A stretch of DNA of 64,000 nt from Deltaproteobacteria bacterium (GTDB lineage Bacteria > Desulfobacterota > Desulfobacteria > Desulfobacterales > Desulfatibacillaceae). Position 1 is the stretch's first letter. Each line of letters begins with the position of its first letter. The stretch is taken from positions 1 through 64,000 of the forward strand of contig JACRLG010000005.1 in the NCBI GenBank assembly GCA_016235345.1, in the 5' to 3' direction. Below are positions 1 to 9,300 of the stretch, piece by piece. The notes below the pieces were generated by a model. That model made no database searches. It was not told the origin of the DNA and was given only the letters and a program-made list of their open reading frames with translations. The translations under genes were made by a program, and so were the position numbers.

Positions 1-42
1 CACCCGCGCCCTTCTGAGGGCCGCCAAAGGAAGGAAAGAAAA

Positions 43-546
43 ATGGGACGCATCGCCGACTTCAAGAAAATGCTCAAAGAACGGCGCGTTGGATTCGTGA
101 TGGACGAGACCATGAGCGGGCATCACTCCTTTGAACCGGGCCAGGGGCCCTCAGGCACCCTGCCCTTCGTGTTCAAGGGCACCTGGGGACCGCGCGACCT
201 CGTAAAATGGATCAACCCCTTTGGCGGACAGTTCATGATCCAGCCCATGAAGGGATGGATCACCGCAGGCGGCCTGTGCGAAAAGGCCCCCATGAGCGGC
301 ACCCTGGAGCTGGCCTACTTCACCGCAGGCAAGATCCGCTACACCTTCGATTTTTCCGCAAAGGGCAAGATGTATCGCTACGTGGGGGAAAAGGTCAACA
401 TAAGGCCCTGGAACCTGCCGGTTTCGCACACCACCTGCTTCGGCACCCTCGTGGAGAAGGAATCCGGGCGGCTCGTGTCCCGTTCGGTCACCTTCTTTAA
501 GCTCCATACGACCCCGGGCTTCATAACCAGCCTCCGCTTTTCTTAA
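43..546 (+). CDS. Hypothetical protein, resembles the C-terminal domain of cholesterol-oxidase-like GMC oxidoreductases
   Basis: 167 residues, soluble, no signal peptide or membrane segment. The start is supported by a purine-rich AAGGAAGG stretch just upstream. The order of motifs (an early M-S-G followed by a Phe/Pro-rich strand region, a central GTLELAYF-like strand, IRYTFDF, then a conserved-looking NIRPWNLPVSHTT segment and a final strand ending in FFKL) recalls the all-beta domain appended to some actinobacterial and deltaproteobacterial cholesterol-oxidase-type GMC enzymes. That similarity is from memory of the pattern and is an inference; no catalytic residues are identified. The left window edge cuts the upstream context, so it may follow a related lipid or steroid gene. 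Confidence 0.6.
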   Translation: MGRIADFKKMLKERRVGFVMDETMSGHHSFEPGQGPSGTLPFVFKGTWGPRDLVKWINPFGGQFMIQPMKGWITAGGLCEKAPMSGTLELAYFTAGKIRYTFDFSAKGKMYRYVGEKVNIRPWNLPVSHTTCFGTLVEKESGRLVSRSVTFFKLHTTPGFITSLRFS

Positions 547-558
547 GGCCGCCCATAA

Positions 559-656
559 GCGCGAACTGCTGTGTCAAACTTCGCCGGGCGCGGTGCGCAC
601 GTATCGCGATACGCTTACGCCCGCGCCCAGCTCGTTTTCCTTGCATTTCATCGCTT
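559..656 (+). repeat. Degenerate copy of the interspersed ~120-bp palindromic repeat
   Basis: Contains the family hallmarks in order: GCGAACTGCTGTGT, a central GTATCGCGATACG palindrome followed by CTTACGCCC, and TTGCATTTCATCG near the right end. The middle has diverged from the better copies at 27388, 29692 and 57352. The 547-972 gap also holds a REP-like hairpin and a terminator; I see no gene in it. Confidence 0.65.
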
Positions 657-755
657 GTGATCGGCCTGCGGCGTTGAGGTTAAAAACATTTATGGCTCTA
701 TACTATTCTCAGCTTTTTGATGTAAGCAAAACGAAACCTGTAAAGCCCGGCACTC

Positions 756-836
756 CGTCATTCCGGCGTAGGCCGGAATCCAGTCTTTTGCAGCTTGCAA
801 GAATTTTCTGGACCCCGGCCTACGCCGGGGTAACGA
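756..836. repeat. REP-like inverted repeat (CATTCCGGCGTAGGCCGGAA type)
   Basis: Two facing arms, ATTCCGGCGTAGGCCGGAAT at 760-779 and ACCCCGGCCTACGCCGGGGT at 812-831. Each arm is itself palindromic and the two are separated by about 30 bp that include CTTTTGCAGCTTGCAAG. This is the widespread intergenic CATTCCGGC/GCCGGAAT element seen in many proteobacteria. It is not coding. Confidence 0.75.
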
Positions 837-905
837 CTCGTGGCGGGATGCCCGAATCAACTTATGCTGAAAATTGTTCATAGCCACGAAACTATTTGTA
901 AGGAT

Positions 906-955
906 AAAAAAGCCACCGGCGGCCAGGGATTTTCCCTGGCCGCCGGTGGCTTTTT
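906..955 (-). terminator. Strong hairpin terminator downstream of nagZ
   Basis: A near-perfect 17-19 bp inverted repeat (GCCACCGGCGGCCAGGGA with its complement) with a four-base loop, flanked by A5-6 on the left and T5 on the right. It can act in both directions. It sits about 18 bp past the nagZ stop on the minus strand. Confidence 0.9.
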
Positions 956-972
956 CGGGTGAAGATGGATGG

Positions 973-2004
973 TTAGGCGATGAAGGCCATTTTTTTCTTG
1001 GCGGAAAAAATCCGGTTCACCGAGGCGCGGCAACGGGCCAGGGCCTGGGGATCGGATTCCAGGATGCGCACCGTGGCGTCAAAGGCCGCAGCCACGTTGG
1101 GGCCGGGGTGGCAGATCAGGACCTGGTCGATGTCGGCGGCAATGACCCTTTCCATGCATAGGTCAATTGGGTAGCGCCCGTTGACCGCTCCCATGTCCAG
1201 GTCGTCCGTCATCACAACGCCCTGGTAGTCCATCTGGCCGCGCAGGATGTCGCGCGCCACCCGCACGGAAAGGCTTGCGGGCCAGTCGGGGTCCAGGTCC
1301 GTGTATACGATGTGGCCGAGCATCATGCCCGCCGCCCTGCAATTTTTGAAGGCGGCAAGCTCCACGTCGAACAGGTCCTGGCGTGAGAGATGGCTTGTGG
1401 GAAGGTCCAGGTGCGAATCCAGGTTCGTGCGTCCGATACCCGGAAAATGCTTGCCCACGGCAAGTATCCCGTTTTCCTGGAACCTTGTTATCACAGCGTC
1501 TCCCAGGGCGGCCACGTTTTCCGGCCCTCCAGGAAAAACCCTTTCCGCCATTACCGAATCAGGATAGTCTGCGGTCACCACGTCCAGAACCGGGGCGAAG
1601 TTCATGTTGAAGCCAGCCCGACGAAGGTCTTTGGAACAGGCGTCGGCAAAGGCTAAGGCGTCTTCGCGTGTTTTGATGGAGGGGTTTCCGGCAAACTCCG
1701 TAAACGGCGCTCTCAGGCGCGCCACCCGCCCGCCCTCCTGATCCACGGCAATGAAAGGCGGCGGCTGTCCGCAGGAGAGCGCGAAATCCATTATGGATCG
1801 CGTAAGCTCCGCAACCTGGTCGGGGTCTTTGACGTTGCGCGAAAAGAGGATCACGCCGCCGACCTTGTTATCCCTGATGTACCCTTTGAGTTCGTCTTCC
1901 AGGGTCAGGCCGTCAAAACCCACCATAATCCGCTGGCCCGCGAGCTGGGCCACGTCCATGCTGCGATGGTCCAAAACCGTCGTATGTAAGTTATCGTCTT
2001 CCAT
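973..2004 (-). CDS. nagZ: Beta-N-acetylhexosaminidase NagZ, glycoside hydrolase family 3
   Basis: 343 residues, close to the usual NagZ length. It removes N-acetylglucosamine from anhydromuropeptides during cytoplasmic peptidoglycan recycling. Family motifs are present: VDQEGGRVARL at about 88-98, the substrate-loop motif KHFPGIGRTNLDSHLDLP at 185-202 with the catalytic His of the mobile loop, and the nucleophile motif VMTDDLDMGA with Asp267. There is no signal peptide, as expected for a cytosolic enzyme. A later start at Met16 is possible. It lies 13 bp after the outer-membrane protein gene and downstream of mltG, so a cell-wall turnover group is plausible. It ends in a strong terminator. 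Confidence 0.95.
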   Translation of the reverse strand: MEDDNLHTTVLDHRSMDVAQLAGQRIMVGFDGLTLEDELKGYIRDNKVGGVILFSRNVKDPDQVAELTRSIMDFALSCGQPPPFIAVDQEGGRVARLRAPFTEFAGNPSIKTREDALAFADACSKDLRRAGFNMNFAPVLDVVTADYPDSVMAERVFPGGPENVAALGDAVITRFQENGILAVGKHFPGIGRTNLDSHLDLPTSHLSRQDLFDVELAAFKNCRAAGMMLGHIVYTDLDPDWPASLSVRVARDILRGQMDYQGVVMTDDLDMGAVNGRYPIDLCMERVIAADIDQVLICHPGPNVAAAFDATVRILESDPQALARCRASVNRIFSAKKKMAFIA

Positions 2005-2017
2005 GCGGTCTTTCTGA

Positions 2018-2779
2018 TCAGAAGGCTATGCGGAAAAGTCCGTAAAAACCGTCAAAAGTGGCGTCCGTATACGTTTCGTCGTATTCCAGGTCCAGTATCA
2101 GGTAGCGATAGCCCAGGGAAACCCCCACGAAGGGCAGGGGCGTAACCACCACTTCTGCCGAGGCGTCCAGCACGGTGTTGGAACTGTAGGCCATTCCGGC
2201 CACCTTGACGTCGGCGGCAACCATTCCCAGAAGAATGTCCAGGTGCGCCGCGCCGCCGATCATGGGCACGGCGGGCTTGAAGCCGGATTCCACGGTCTGG
2301 CCGTACATGGTAAGGCTCGTGCTGGCGTCCATGAACTTTATCCGGCCAATACCGGTTAAAGACAGGCCCGCGAGAATGGCGTCGAATTTGATTATGTCAT
2401 AGCCGTATTCCAGGTCCAGCATGGGCCAGTCAAGCTCGGTCTCTACCGGGGTGCCCTTGGGGATCAGGTAACCCGCGTAAATCTTGTCGGTTTTCAGAAC
2501 GCCCGAAGAGGAAAAATTGAGGCGGGTGTAGGTTGCGCCGAGATGATGGCGCCCGGCTGCCAGAAAAGCCGTGACTTCGGGCACTCCCTCCTGGCCGAGG
2601 TTGAGATCGTCCTCAAAATCGAGGCCGCTTCCGATTGCCACCGTATCATCCACCCTCAGTTCGCCGCTTGGCATGGGATACCAGAATGACGCCTTGACTC
2701 CCAGGCCAGCAGCATTGGCAACGGGGACTGCAACCAGGCAAGCCAGAAGGACTGCCGCGATGACGCTTGTGCGCTTCAT
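2018..2779 (-). CDS. Outer-membrane beta-barrel protein, function unknown
   Basis: 253 residues from the chosen ATG, which is preceded by AAAAGGAG eight bases upstream and begins a clear signal peptide (MKRTSVIAAVLLACLVAVPVANA). An upstream extension of 57 residues in the same frame lacks a ribosome site and is rejected. The mature part alternates short amphipathic strands (LDLEYGYDIIKFDAILAGLS, VGVSLGYRYLILDLEY) and ends with a C-terminal Phe, as BAM substrates do. Probably an 8- to 10-stranded barrel; substrate unknown. It is transcribed between mltG and nagZ, almost touching nagZ. Confidence 0.8.
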   Translation of the reverse strand: MKRTSVIAAVLLACLVAVPVANAAGLGVKASFWYPMPSGELRVDDTVAIGSGLDFEDDLNLGQEGVPEVTAFLAAGRHHLGATYTRLNFSSSGVLKTDKIYAGYLIPKGTPVETELDWPMLDLEYGYDIIKFDAILAGLSLTGIGRIKFMDASTSLTMYGQTVESGFKPAVPMIGGAAHLDILLGMVAADVKVAGMAYSSNTVLDASAEVVVTPLPFVGVSLGYRYLILDLEYDETYTDATFDGFYGLFRIAF

Positions 2780-2986
2780 GACCGACTCCTTTTGATAGAA
2801 TTTGAAAAACGGTGATATGTACTTACCACATTTTCTTCTGATTCGACAGGTTCTTTCGTTTGCAGAAAAAAATTCGTTTGCCTCGTAAAGCGCCACGGGC
2901 TTTGAAAGCACCATGCCTGCGGCTTCCTGGCTTTTAGTTTGAAACATCATGTGAGGCCGTGCAAGCCCGGCCTTTTGGGGCCGCCA

Positions 2987-4051
2987 TCACTGGTGGCGCT
3001 GATACCGGGCGACCGCCTCGTTATGCTCAACGAGTGTTGCCGAAAACCTGTGGGTCCCGTCGTTTTTGGCCACAAAATAAAAATAGCCGGTCCTGGCCGG
3101 ATAGAGCGTTCCTTCAATGGCCCCGGATCCCGGGTTGGAAATCGGCCCGGCTGGGAGACCCTTCCTGGTGTAGGTGTTATACGGATGGTCGGTTTTAAGA
3201 TCAGCTTTCGTCAGGTTGCCGTTAAAGCCTGCCAGTCCGTAAATAACCGTGGGGTCGCTCTGGAGACGCATTCCGGCCTCGATCCTGTTGTAAAAGACCG
3301 AGGCCACAAGGGGATATTCTCGTGAATCACCGGTCTCCTTTTCTATCACCGATGCCAGAATCACGGTCTGATGCATGGAAAGGCCCAGGCTTTTGGCCCT
3401 TTCCCGCAATTTCGGGGTGAATTTTTCCCTGAAGCGCTCAACCATGGTAACGAGCATGTTCCGGGCGGCCTTCTCTTCCTCAGGGCTGGCGGCGCCGTTT
3501 TCGGTAAAAGACTTTTCAACTGACTCAATGTAAGGGAAAAAATAAGAATCCGGAAAAAGGTAGCCTTCAACACTCTGGCCCGGTAGGCCAAGGCTGCGGG
3601 CGAAGTGCGGGTCGCGGGCAAGGGCGGTTATGACCGCAGCCCTGGCAAAACCGGCCTTCTCGGCGGCCTGGGCGATTTCGGAAACGGTCCAGCCCTCGAT
3701 CACCGTAAGCCTGTTCAAGCGCCCCTTGCCAGAAACAAGGGCGTCCAGAATTTCGGCGGGAGACTGGGCGGCTGAAAACCGGTAGCGCCCTGCCTTTACC
3801 GAGATGTCCTTGCCGGAAATTTTCGCGTAGACCCTGAAGAGAAACGGACGCCTGATTATGTGCTCTTTTTCCAGGCTTTTCACGGTAAGGGAAAAGCCCT
3901 GGCCATCGGGAATGTTTATGGCCACGGCCTTTCCCGCCGGATCGTTGGGGCTGTTGATATAGAAGTTGAAGAGTTGGGCTCCGAACACCAAAACCGCAAA
4001 AAGGACGGCGCTTGCCACCGCCGTCTTTGAAAATGCCTTGCCCTGCGCCAT
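2987..4051 (-). CDS. mltG: Endolytic murein transglycosylase MltG (YceG family)
   Basis: 354 residues. An N-terminal membrane anchor (about 11-30) is followed by a LysM-like subdomain and the YceG catalytic domain. The catalytic motif ILASVIEKETGD is at 231-242 with probable catalytic Glu237, followed by ASVFYNRI and MRLQSDPTVIYG, all typical of the family. The enzyme cuts nascent glycan strands in the periplasm and so limits their length. Length and motif order are normal. First gene of the mltG / barrel / nagZ group on the minus strand, with a 207-bp gap before the barrel gene. Confidence 0.95.
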   Translation of the reverse strand: MAQGKAFSKTAVASAVLFAVLVFGAQLFNFYINSPNDPAGKAVAINIPDGQGFSLTVKSLEKEHIIRRPFLFRVYAKISGKDISVKAGRYRFSAAQSPAEILDALVSGKGRLNRLTVIEGWTVSEIAQAAEKAGFARAAVITALARDPHFARSLGLPGQSVEGYLFPDSYFFPYIESVEKSFTENGAASPEEEKAARNMLVTMVERFREKFTPKLRERAKSLGLSMHQTVILASVIEKETGDSREYPLVASVFYNRIEAGMRLQSDPTVIYGLAGFNGNLTKADLKTDHPYNTYTRKGLPAGPISNPGSGAIEGTLYPARTGYFYFVAKNDGTHRFSATLVEHNEAVARYQRHQ

Positions 4052-4251
4052 TAAATTGCCTTTCCAGCGCCCCTTGGGGCGGACCAGAATTTACCGCTTG
4101 GTTTAAACATTCAAGAAAAACCGGCCCGTGCCGGAGAACGATCAGAGTGGTTCAGTCCTGCAACGCGCGGAGGAAATAACGTTCATACATTTGATAATGT
4201 TACGCTTTATCCGCGTTGCCAGCACCTCTAATTCGAAAAACGGTTAATATT

Positions 4252-4280
4252 TTGCGTTTTAACATTCAAACCGTTACAAT
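4252..4280 (+). promoter_or_regulatory. Putative sigma-70 promoter for the DUF202-like gene
   Basis: TTGCGT at 4252-4257 and TACAAT at 4275-4280 with a 17-bp spacer, about 100 bp before the ATG at 4382, in an AT-rich stretch. The rest of the 330-bp gap (4052-4381) shows no gene. Confidence 0.5.
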
Positions 4281-4381
4281 GGCAATGCGTTTGAATCCGA
4301 AAGGCTTTTTTTCGCAATATTAAGCGGAGCATGGTTCTTTTCCATTTTTAAAAATCCGGTAATAATGAACGGGGCAGGCCG

Positions 4382-4738
4382 ATGGACAGGAAACAAAAAA
4401 GCGCCCAAACTTCCTGCATCACCAACATCGATGCCTTTGCCATAAACGAGGCCCAGCTGATCCTTGCCGAAAAACGCACCACTCTTGCGGTTTTGCGGAC
4501 GGGTATTGCAGTTTTCGCGCTTCCGCTTTCCGTTCTGTCCTTTTTAATCGCCACCAGCAGCTACTACGTGGCCTCAGAGGTTCTTCACTTCCTGGTCCCT
4601 GTTATCATCCTATGCCTGGCCCTGGGGGCGTTCGGGGCCTTTCTCATCATTCGCTCCGGCGCAAAAATCCGCCGCCAGGAAAAAATGCTGGAGGAACTGA
4701 AGAAAAAACACACCCTTCTGTCCAAGCTCACATCCTGA
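4382..4738 (+). CDS. DUF202-like small inner-membrane protein
   Basis: 118 residues. The segment ILAEKRTTLAVLRTGIAVFA (about 27-46) matches the E-R-T-x-L-A-x-x-R-T signature at the start of DUF202/YidH-type proteins. Two hydrophobic segments follow (about 39-60 and 68-90), then a basic helix rich in Lys and Glu (KIRRQEKMLEELKKKH) that is probably a short cytoplasmic coiled coil. Function of the family is unknown. It is a single plus-strand gene between divergent mltG and convergent LysM genes, with its own predicted promoter and a shared hairpin terminator. Confidence 0.75.
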   Translation: MDRKQKSAQTSCITNIDAFAINEAQLILAEKRTTLAVLRTGIAVFALPLSVLSFLIATSSYYVASEVLHFLVPVIILCLALGAFGAFLIIRSGAKIRRQEKMLEELKKKHTLLSKLTS

Positions 4739-4797
4739 CCTGGCCTTTTTCCCCTCCGCCGACCAACTTTTCCGGTTGCCCCGCAGTAAAACGAAAA

Positions 4798-4850
4798 ACA
4801 GCGCAGGAAGCGGTGCGGGAGGATTCTCGCCGCACATCATCCTGCGCTGT
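4798..4850 (-). terminator. Hairpin terminator between convergent genes
   Basis: Outer stem ACAGCGCAGGA (4798-4808) with TCCTGCGCTGT (4840-4850), perfect over 11 bp, and an inner stem GTGCGG / CCGCAC. On the minus strand it is followed by TTTTTCGTTTT, so it best serves the LysM gene. On the plus strand the following ATTTTCTT could also serve the DUF202-like gene. Confidence 0.75.
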
Positions 4851-4874
4851 CGATTTTCTTAATGCCTGCCAAAT

Positions 4875-5912
4875 TCAGTACAACGGGGCAGTATAGGCCC
4901 TCACCAGGGCGCCCGGGCACAAAATCTCCGGGCTGTCCAGCACAACGGCGGTGGATGCCTCGTCTTCCACGTTCAAAACCAGAACCTTGGCCGCGTCAAT
5001 ATCAGGCAGGTCAACGAAGCTTTCATCGTCGAGCTCGATGGGATCCTGCTTGTAGTATGCCGTGTAAACCTGGCCGACTTCCACGCCCTCCTTTTTACCT
5101 ATATCCAGAAAGACCACGTGTCCGTCGCCGATGATGTTCAACTGGTCTTCCGCCGCCACTATGTGGCCGGTGATGCCGGGCTTGCCGGGGAAAACCGGCA
5201 TGGGCTTGTTCGAAATGTCCCGCATGGGCATAAGAAGGTCGCCCGCCCGTATCCCGTCATAGGATTCTTCAACCTTGGCGGTGACTATTTCCCTGCCGAC
5301 ATTGGTGACCGAGACAAGGCCCATGATTCTGTGATGAACGCCCAGGGGCTGATTTTCGCCCTTGTACGGGTTCGCAACAATCCCCTCGTTGCGCCAGATG
5401 GTGAAGCGGTCTCCCACTGCGTATTTCACGGAGGCTTTCGGCTTGATGTAAACGATGACGCCTTCGCTCAGCATTACTCCAAGATTGTTCCCCTTCACGA
5501 TCAGCCCGCTGGAAGGCATGGCGTACTTCCTGATGAATCCGATCTGGTCGAGGGACGGAATCCTCACCGTCTTGCGCCTGAACGCGCCCGACGCATCCTG
5601 TGCGCCCATGTCGCCTTCGCCCACCCACTCTTTTGAACGGCGAAGATAAAGGGTTACGATCTGCCCCGGATATATCCAATGGGGATTGGTGATATCCGGA
5701 TTGTTGCTCCAAAGGTCCGGCCAAAGAGAGGGCTGGTCGTAGAACCTATCTGAAAGGTCCCACAGGGTGTCGCCCTTCTTTACCGTGTGATACACTCCCT
5801 GGCTGAATTCCACGTACCCGCCGGGCTGGTCTTCACAGGGAGCCGGGGCGGTGATAAATCCGGCAAGGATTATCACCGCCGCCGCTATGCAGATGGTCAA
5901 TATTTTTCTCAT
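4875..5912 (-). CDS. Secreted LysM-domain protein
   Basis: 345 residues from the ATG that opens a signal peptide (MRKILTICIAAAVIILAGF). An in-frame upstream extension of 30 residues looks non-native. Just after the signal is a LysM peptidoglycan-binding domain (YHTVKKGDTLWDLSDRFY through the NNPDITNPHWIYPGQ region). The remaining 230 residues form beta-rich segments of unknown function (GDRFTIWRNEG, VGLVSVTNVGREIVTAKVEES, GHVVFLDIGKKEGVEVGQV) like those in LysM proteins that accompany Deltaproteobacterial pilus or envelope genes. It is the last gene of the minus-strand run pilM to giant lipoprotein and lies 64 bp after the restored end of the giant gene. A wall-anchoring role is an inference. 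Confidence 0.85.
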   Translation of the reverse strand: MRKILTICIAAAVIILAGFITAPAPCEDQPGGYVEFSQGVYHTVKKGDTLWDLSDRFYDQPSLWPDLWSNNPDITNPHWIYPGQIVTLYLRRSKEWVGEGDMGAQDASGAFRRKTVRIPSLDQIGFIRKYAMPSSGLIVKGNNLGVMLSEGVIVYIKPKASVKYAVGDRFTIWRNEGIVANPYKGENQPLGVHHRIMGLVSVTNVGREIVTAKVEESYDGIRAGDLLMPMRDISNKPMPVFPGKPGITGHIVAAEDQLNIIGDGHVVFLDIGKKEGVEVGQVYTAYYKQDPIELDDESFVDLPDIDAAKVLVLNVEDEASTAVVLDSPEILCPGALVRAYTAPLY

Positions 5913-5976
5913 GAGCGTTTTCCCGAAGTTATCGCCTTCAAGCTCATGGGCACATGAATTTCGAGCCCGCCCCTTG

Positions 5977-6370
5977 TCAGTAATTGCCGATCTCGGAGAC
6001 AATCATCTGTTGTCCGCCTGAACAGCCCGGTATATCTGTATCGCAGTAGGCAGTGAAGACAAGCTCCACCTTGTCGAGAGTGCCGGCCTTGAACCTGGCG
6101 CTCCAGACGAAGGGCCTGTAGGTTGTCTGGTCGTTCTTGTCATACCACGTTCCGGCGCTTCTCATCTCATCGCCGTAGTCCTTGATGGGAATGGTGTCGA
6201 TGAGTTCATACTTGTCGTCCTTCAACTTGTAACGCTTGGCTACCATCGTGGAACCGTGGATGGGAGGATTGCCGTTAAGGTCTTCAATTCGCCAGGTATA
6301 AGTCACGTCGGTATAAGTTGTGTGACCGGCGACACTCTTGCTGTCCATGTAGAACTCGACTCCACCCGTA
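5977..6370 (-). pseudogene. Frame-displaced C-terminal end of the giant lipoprotein
   Basis: The frame beginning around 6370 (TGGVEFYMD) runs to a stop at 5977. Its translation matches the C-terminal domain of unit 1 of the same protein: TWRIEDLNGNPPIHGSTM against EWYVEDENGNPPIAGSTM, then ELVFTAYCDTDIPGCSG against ELVFTAFCDSIATPPGCSG. Unit 1 has about 36 extra residues (KAAKFIGAT through ARTIVL) between the propeller end GGEGIHLY and this domain. Unit 2 lacks the equivalent DNA, and the missing length is not a multiple of three. This is therefore the native C terminus detached by an out-of-frame deletion, or an assembly or sequencing error in repetitive DNA. Confidence 0.75.
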
Positions 6371-9300
6371 CATGTGGATGCCTTCTCCGCCCGCGAACAA
6401 GGCCCCCGGCGCGACAGGATCGTCAACGGCCAGAACCCTCTGGGCGAAGAGGGATGTATCGTCCGGCGGATCGTACTGGGGCAGTCCGTCGGTAACGGGC
6501 GACCACGCGACAACGTCGGGCAATCCTTCCGCAGTGAGCGGGCGCACGTAAACGCTTCCAACCGCGTGAGGCTCGGCAGACCCCCAGAAGTACGAGATGG
6601 CGTAGGCGTAGTGGTTGACGGTATCCAAAAGGATATCAACAACCTGGTTGCCAGGATCGCGCACAGTCCTGAATGTGAAGGTGTCGCCCACGACAAAGTC
6701 CGCTTCACCGTCTGTTATGGTGAAGGAGATGTCGCCGGTATCCGAATGATAGAGACTTCCCACCGTAACCGCAGTGGCCTGCGCCCCTGAAACGGTTCCG
6801 GAAAGGCTGAAGGTGCCTCCGTTGGCCGCCACCGCCGTGCAGGTCAGGGTCCAGGTTTCGTTGACCGTGTTGGTTCCCACGAAAACGCCGCCGGAAATGG
6901 TTCCGTTGCCGGTGCTTGCCGATGTAAGCACCGGAGTGGTTGCGCGAACTCCGTTTCCGAGGCCGTCATTGTACTGCACCCAGTCGGTGCCTACAGTATA
7001 GACCCAGATTCCGGCGTCGTCGGTTCCGGCCCATACGATGTCGCCCACCAGCGCGTCACGGGTGACCTCGATGGTCTTTATGGAACTGCCGGAGAAACTG
7101 GTTCCCAGAGGAGCCCAATCCTGGCCGCCGTTGCTGCTCGTCCAAACCTTGTTCAAGGTTGCGGCGTAAAGGGTGGCCGAGCCTCCCGTGGTCCCGTCCG
7201 GGCTCTTTACAATGTCTCTTACGTATTTGCCCTCAACCAAGCCCGACGCAGCCTTGCGCACTCCCCAGCCGTTGTCGATGGCGGAAGTTTGGGTACAATC
7301 AGTATAGTAATAAACTCCGCCGCCTGCTGTTCCTATCCACAGATAGTCGCTGCCGTCATCGGCCAAAATCGTGGTGATGGCCGAAGTGAGGTTTAACATG
7401 CCGAAGACTTCTTCAATATTGTCCGAATTCCACGTTCCGCCTTGGTTAAAACTCCGGTAAATTGCTCCCTTGCCTGCGTAACCCGTGGCGGCAAAGACAA
7501 AGTTGGGATCATCCGGGTCGACAGTAACATCATTAATATAGGGGTCTATCCAGTTCTGGCCTAAATTTTCTGGCCTGGAAGACCGGCTCACGGTTTTCCA
7601 TGAAGCGCCACCGTCTTCGGACTTGTAAACGCCGCCGCCGTTGGTGCCCACGAACATCGTATTCTTGTTCCAGTTGGCCGGAACAACCGCTATGGAGGTG
7701 ACGTGCGTGGTGCGCCCTCCGTTGTTGGCCTCCATGGTTGCGGACAGGAAGCCCTGCACTGGCGTGAGACCCCCGCCGGACATGAGGTTTCGGGTTGCGA
7801 CGCCGTTGACCGTTCCAGCCGATGCCGGCACCGGGAAGAGCCCGCCCGTGTTGTAGGTTTTAAAGGAAATGGCCGTGTTATCGGGAATGGCCTGGCCGTA
7901 AATGTCGGCGGCGACGGCCGTAACAGGGTCCTGCAGTCCGGCAAGTCTCAAACCCGAAATGTTGAAATACGAGGCGAACATTCCGAATTCTTCGCCAACG
8001 GGCGGACCGTTGTCGATTGCCACCTGGTTGCTGGCAGTGGTGACATTGGTGTCGTTTGCATAGGTGGCCCTGATGGTTACGGTTCCGCTCTTAAGGCCGC
8101 TCTTAAGGATCGTGCTGACACGGCCATCCTTGGTGTAGGCGTAGAGGGGCACTATGGCCTCTCCGCCGTCCGGGCCTGTTTCCAGCCTGAAATTTATTCG
8201 GTAACCGTCGGCCACGTACTGATTCTGTGCGTCTTTCACGTCGAACACGAGGAGCGAAGTGCTCTGCCCGCCCGTGCCCTTTATGCTTATGGATGCCGGG
8301 TTGGGATTGGCCGCAGGCGTCATATCGGATATCTGGATGCTTGCCGGGGGCGGCTGTATGGTGATTGTGGCCGATCCGGTCACAATTTCCCCGCCCGGCG
8401 TGGTCCACGATGCCGTTACGACAACGTCGCCGCCTGTGGTTCCGGCAAGGAATGTCACCTCGGTGTACCCAACCGCATTTGTATTGGCGGTCCTGGGCGT
8501 AAGGGTTCCCATGCTTTCATCGGAGAGACTGAAAGTCACTGCCGTATAATCTGCCGGGTCGCCTGCCGCGTCGGTGACCGTCACGCGCACGGACGTAGAT
8601 TCGATACCGGTGCCCTTCAGGGTGTTGGGTATGACGGTAAGCGCCACCTTGCCCGGCGTATAAACGACAGTCAACTCATGGTTCCGTCCGGCGCAGGTGC
8701 CCCGTATAGTGGCGGAATCGCCAGCAATGGAACTGGTCAGAGCGGTCATCGCAATGCCGCCCGCAGTGGTGCGGGTGTAGGCGGAAAGGCTACCGCTTCC
8801 GGACACGATGGAGAACACGACCTGGGTGCCGTCAGGAGCCGCGCCTCCGCCCTGCAGAGTGACATTGGCGAAGATGGTGGCCTTGCTCATGCCGTCTCTC
8901 GGAAGCGTTGTGGGATCGGATGTCAGAGTAATGCTGCCGATTGTGGGGCCGTTCAACTGTATCGGGACTTCCTCTGTCACGCCGTTGGTGGCCGCAGCCC
9001 TGATCAGCGCAATATTGCCGTCGGGGACCGAGGATGGCGTGGTGTAGGTTATGGTTCCCATGCCTCCGACAGGATTCAACGTAAGGGAGGAAAGGCGTCC
9101 CTGGTTTGCCGGGAGACTGAAGGTTATGACTGTGGACCCGTTCGCCACGGGGTTGTCGTTGGAGTCCAGCACCGTGACGTTTATCTGCGAGGTGTTGGTA
9201 CCGTTGGCCTCAAGTGAGGCGGGCGTTGCCGACAACCTGATTTCCGCCACCGGCCCTGGAATGAAAGACACGGAGAGCGCGGCGTTAAGGCCCAGCACGG

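Noticed and set aside
6371-6708. Upstream part of the frame that holds the displaced C terminus of the giant protein
   Set aside because: Only the part after about 6370 matches the sister unit; before that the true frame is the giant protein itself, so this is not an independent gene.
7703-9217. 504-codon open frame antisense to the giant lipoprotein gene
   Set aside because: Composition effect of Gly/Thr/Val-rich repeats read on the opposite strand; the minus-strand protein has clear repeated domains.
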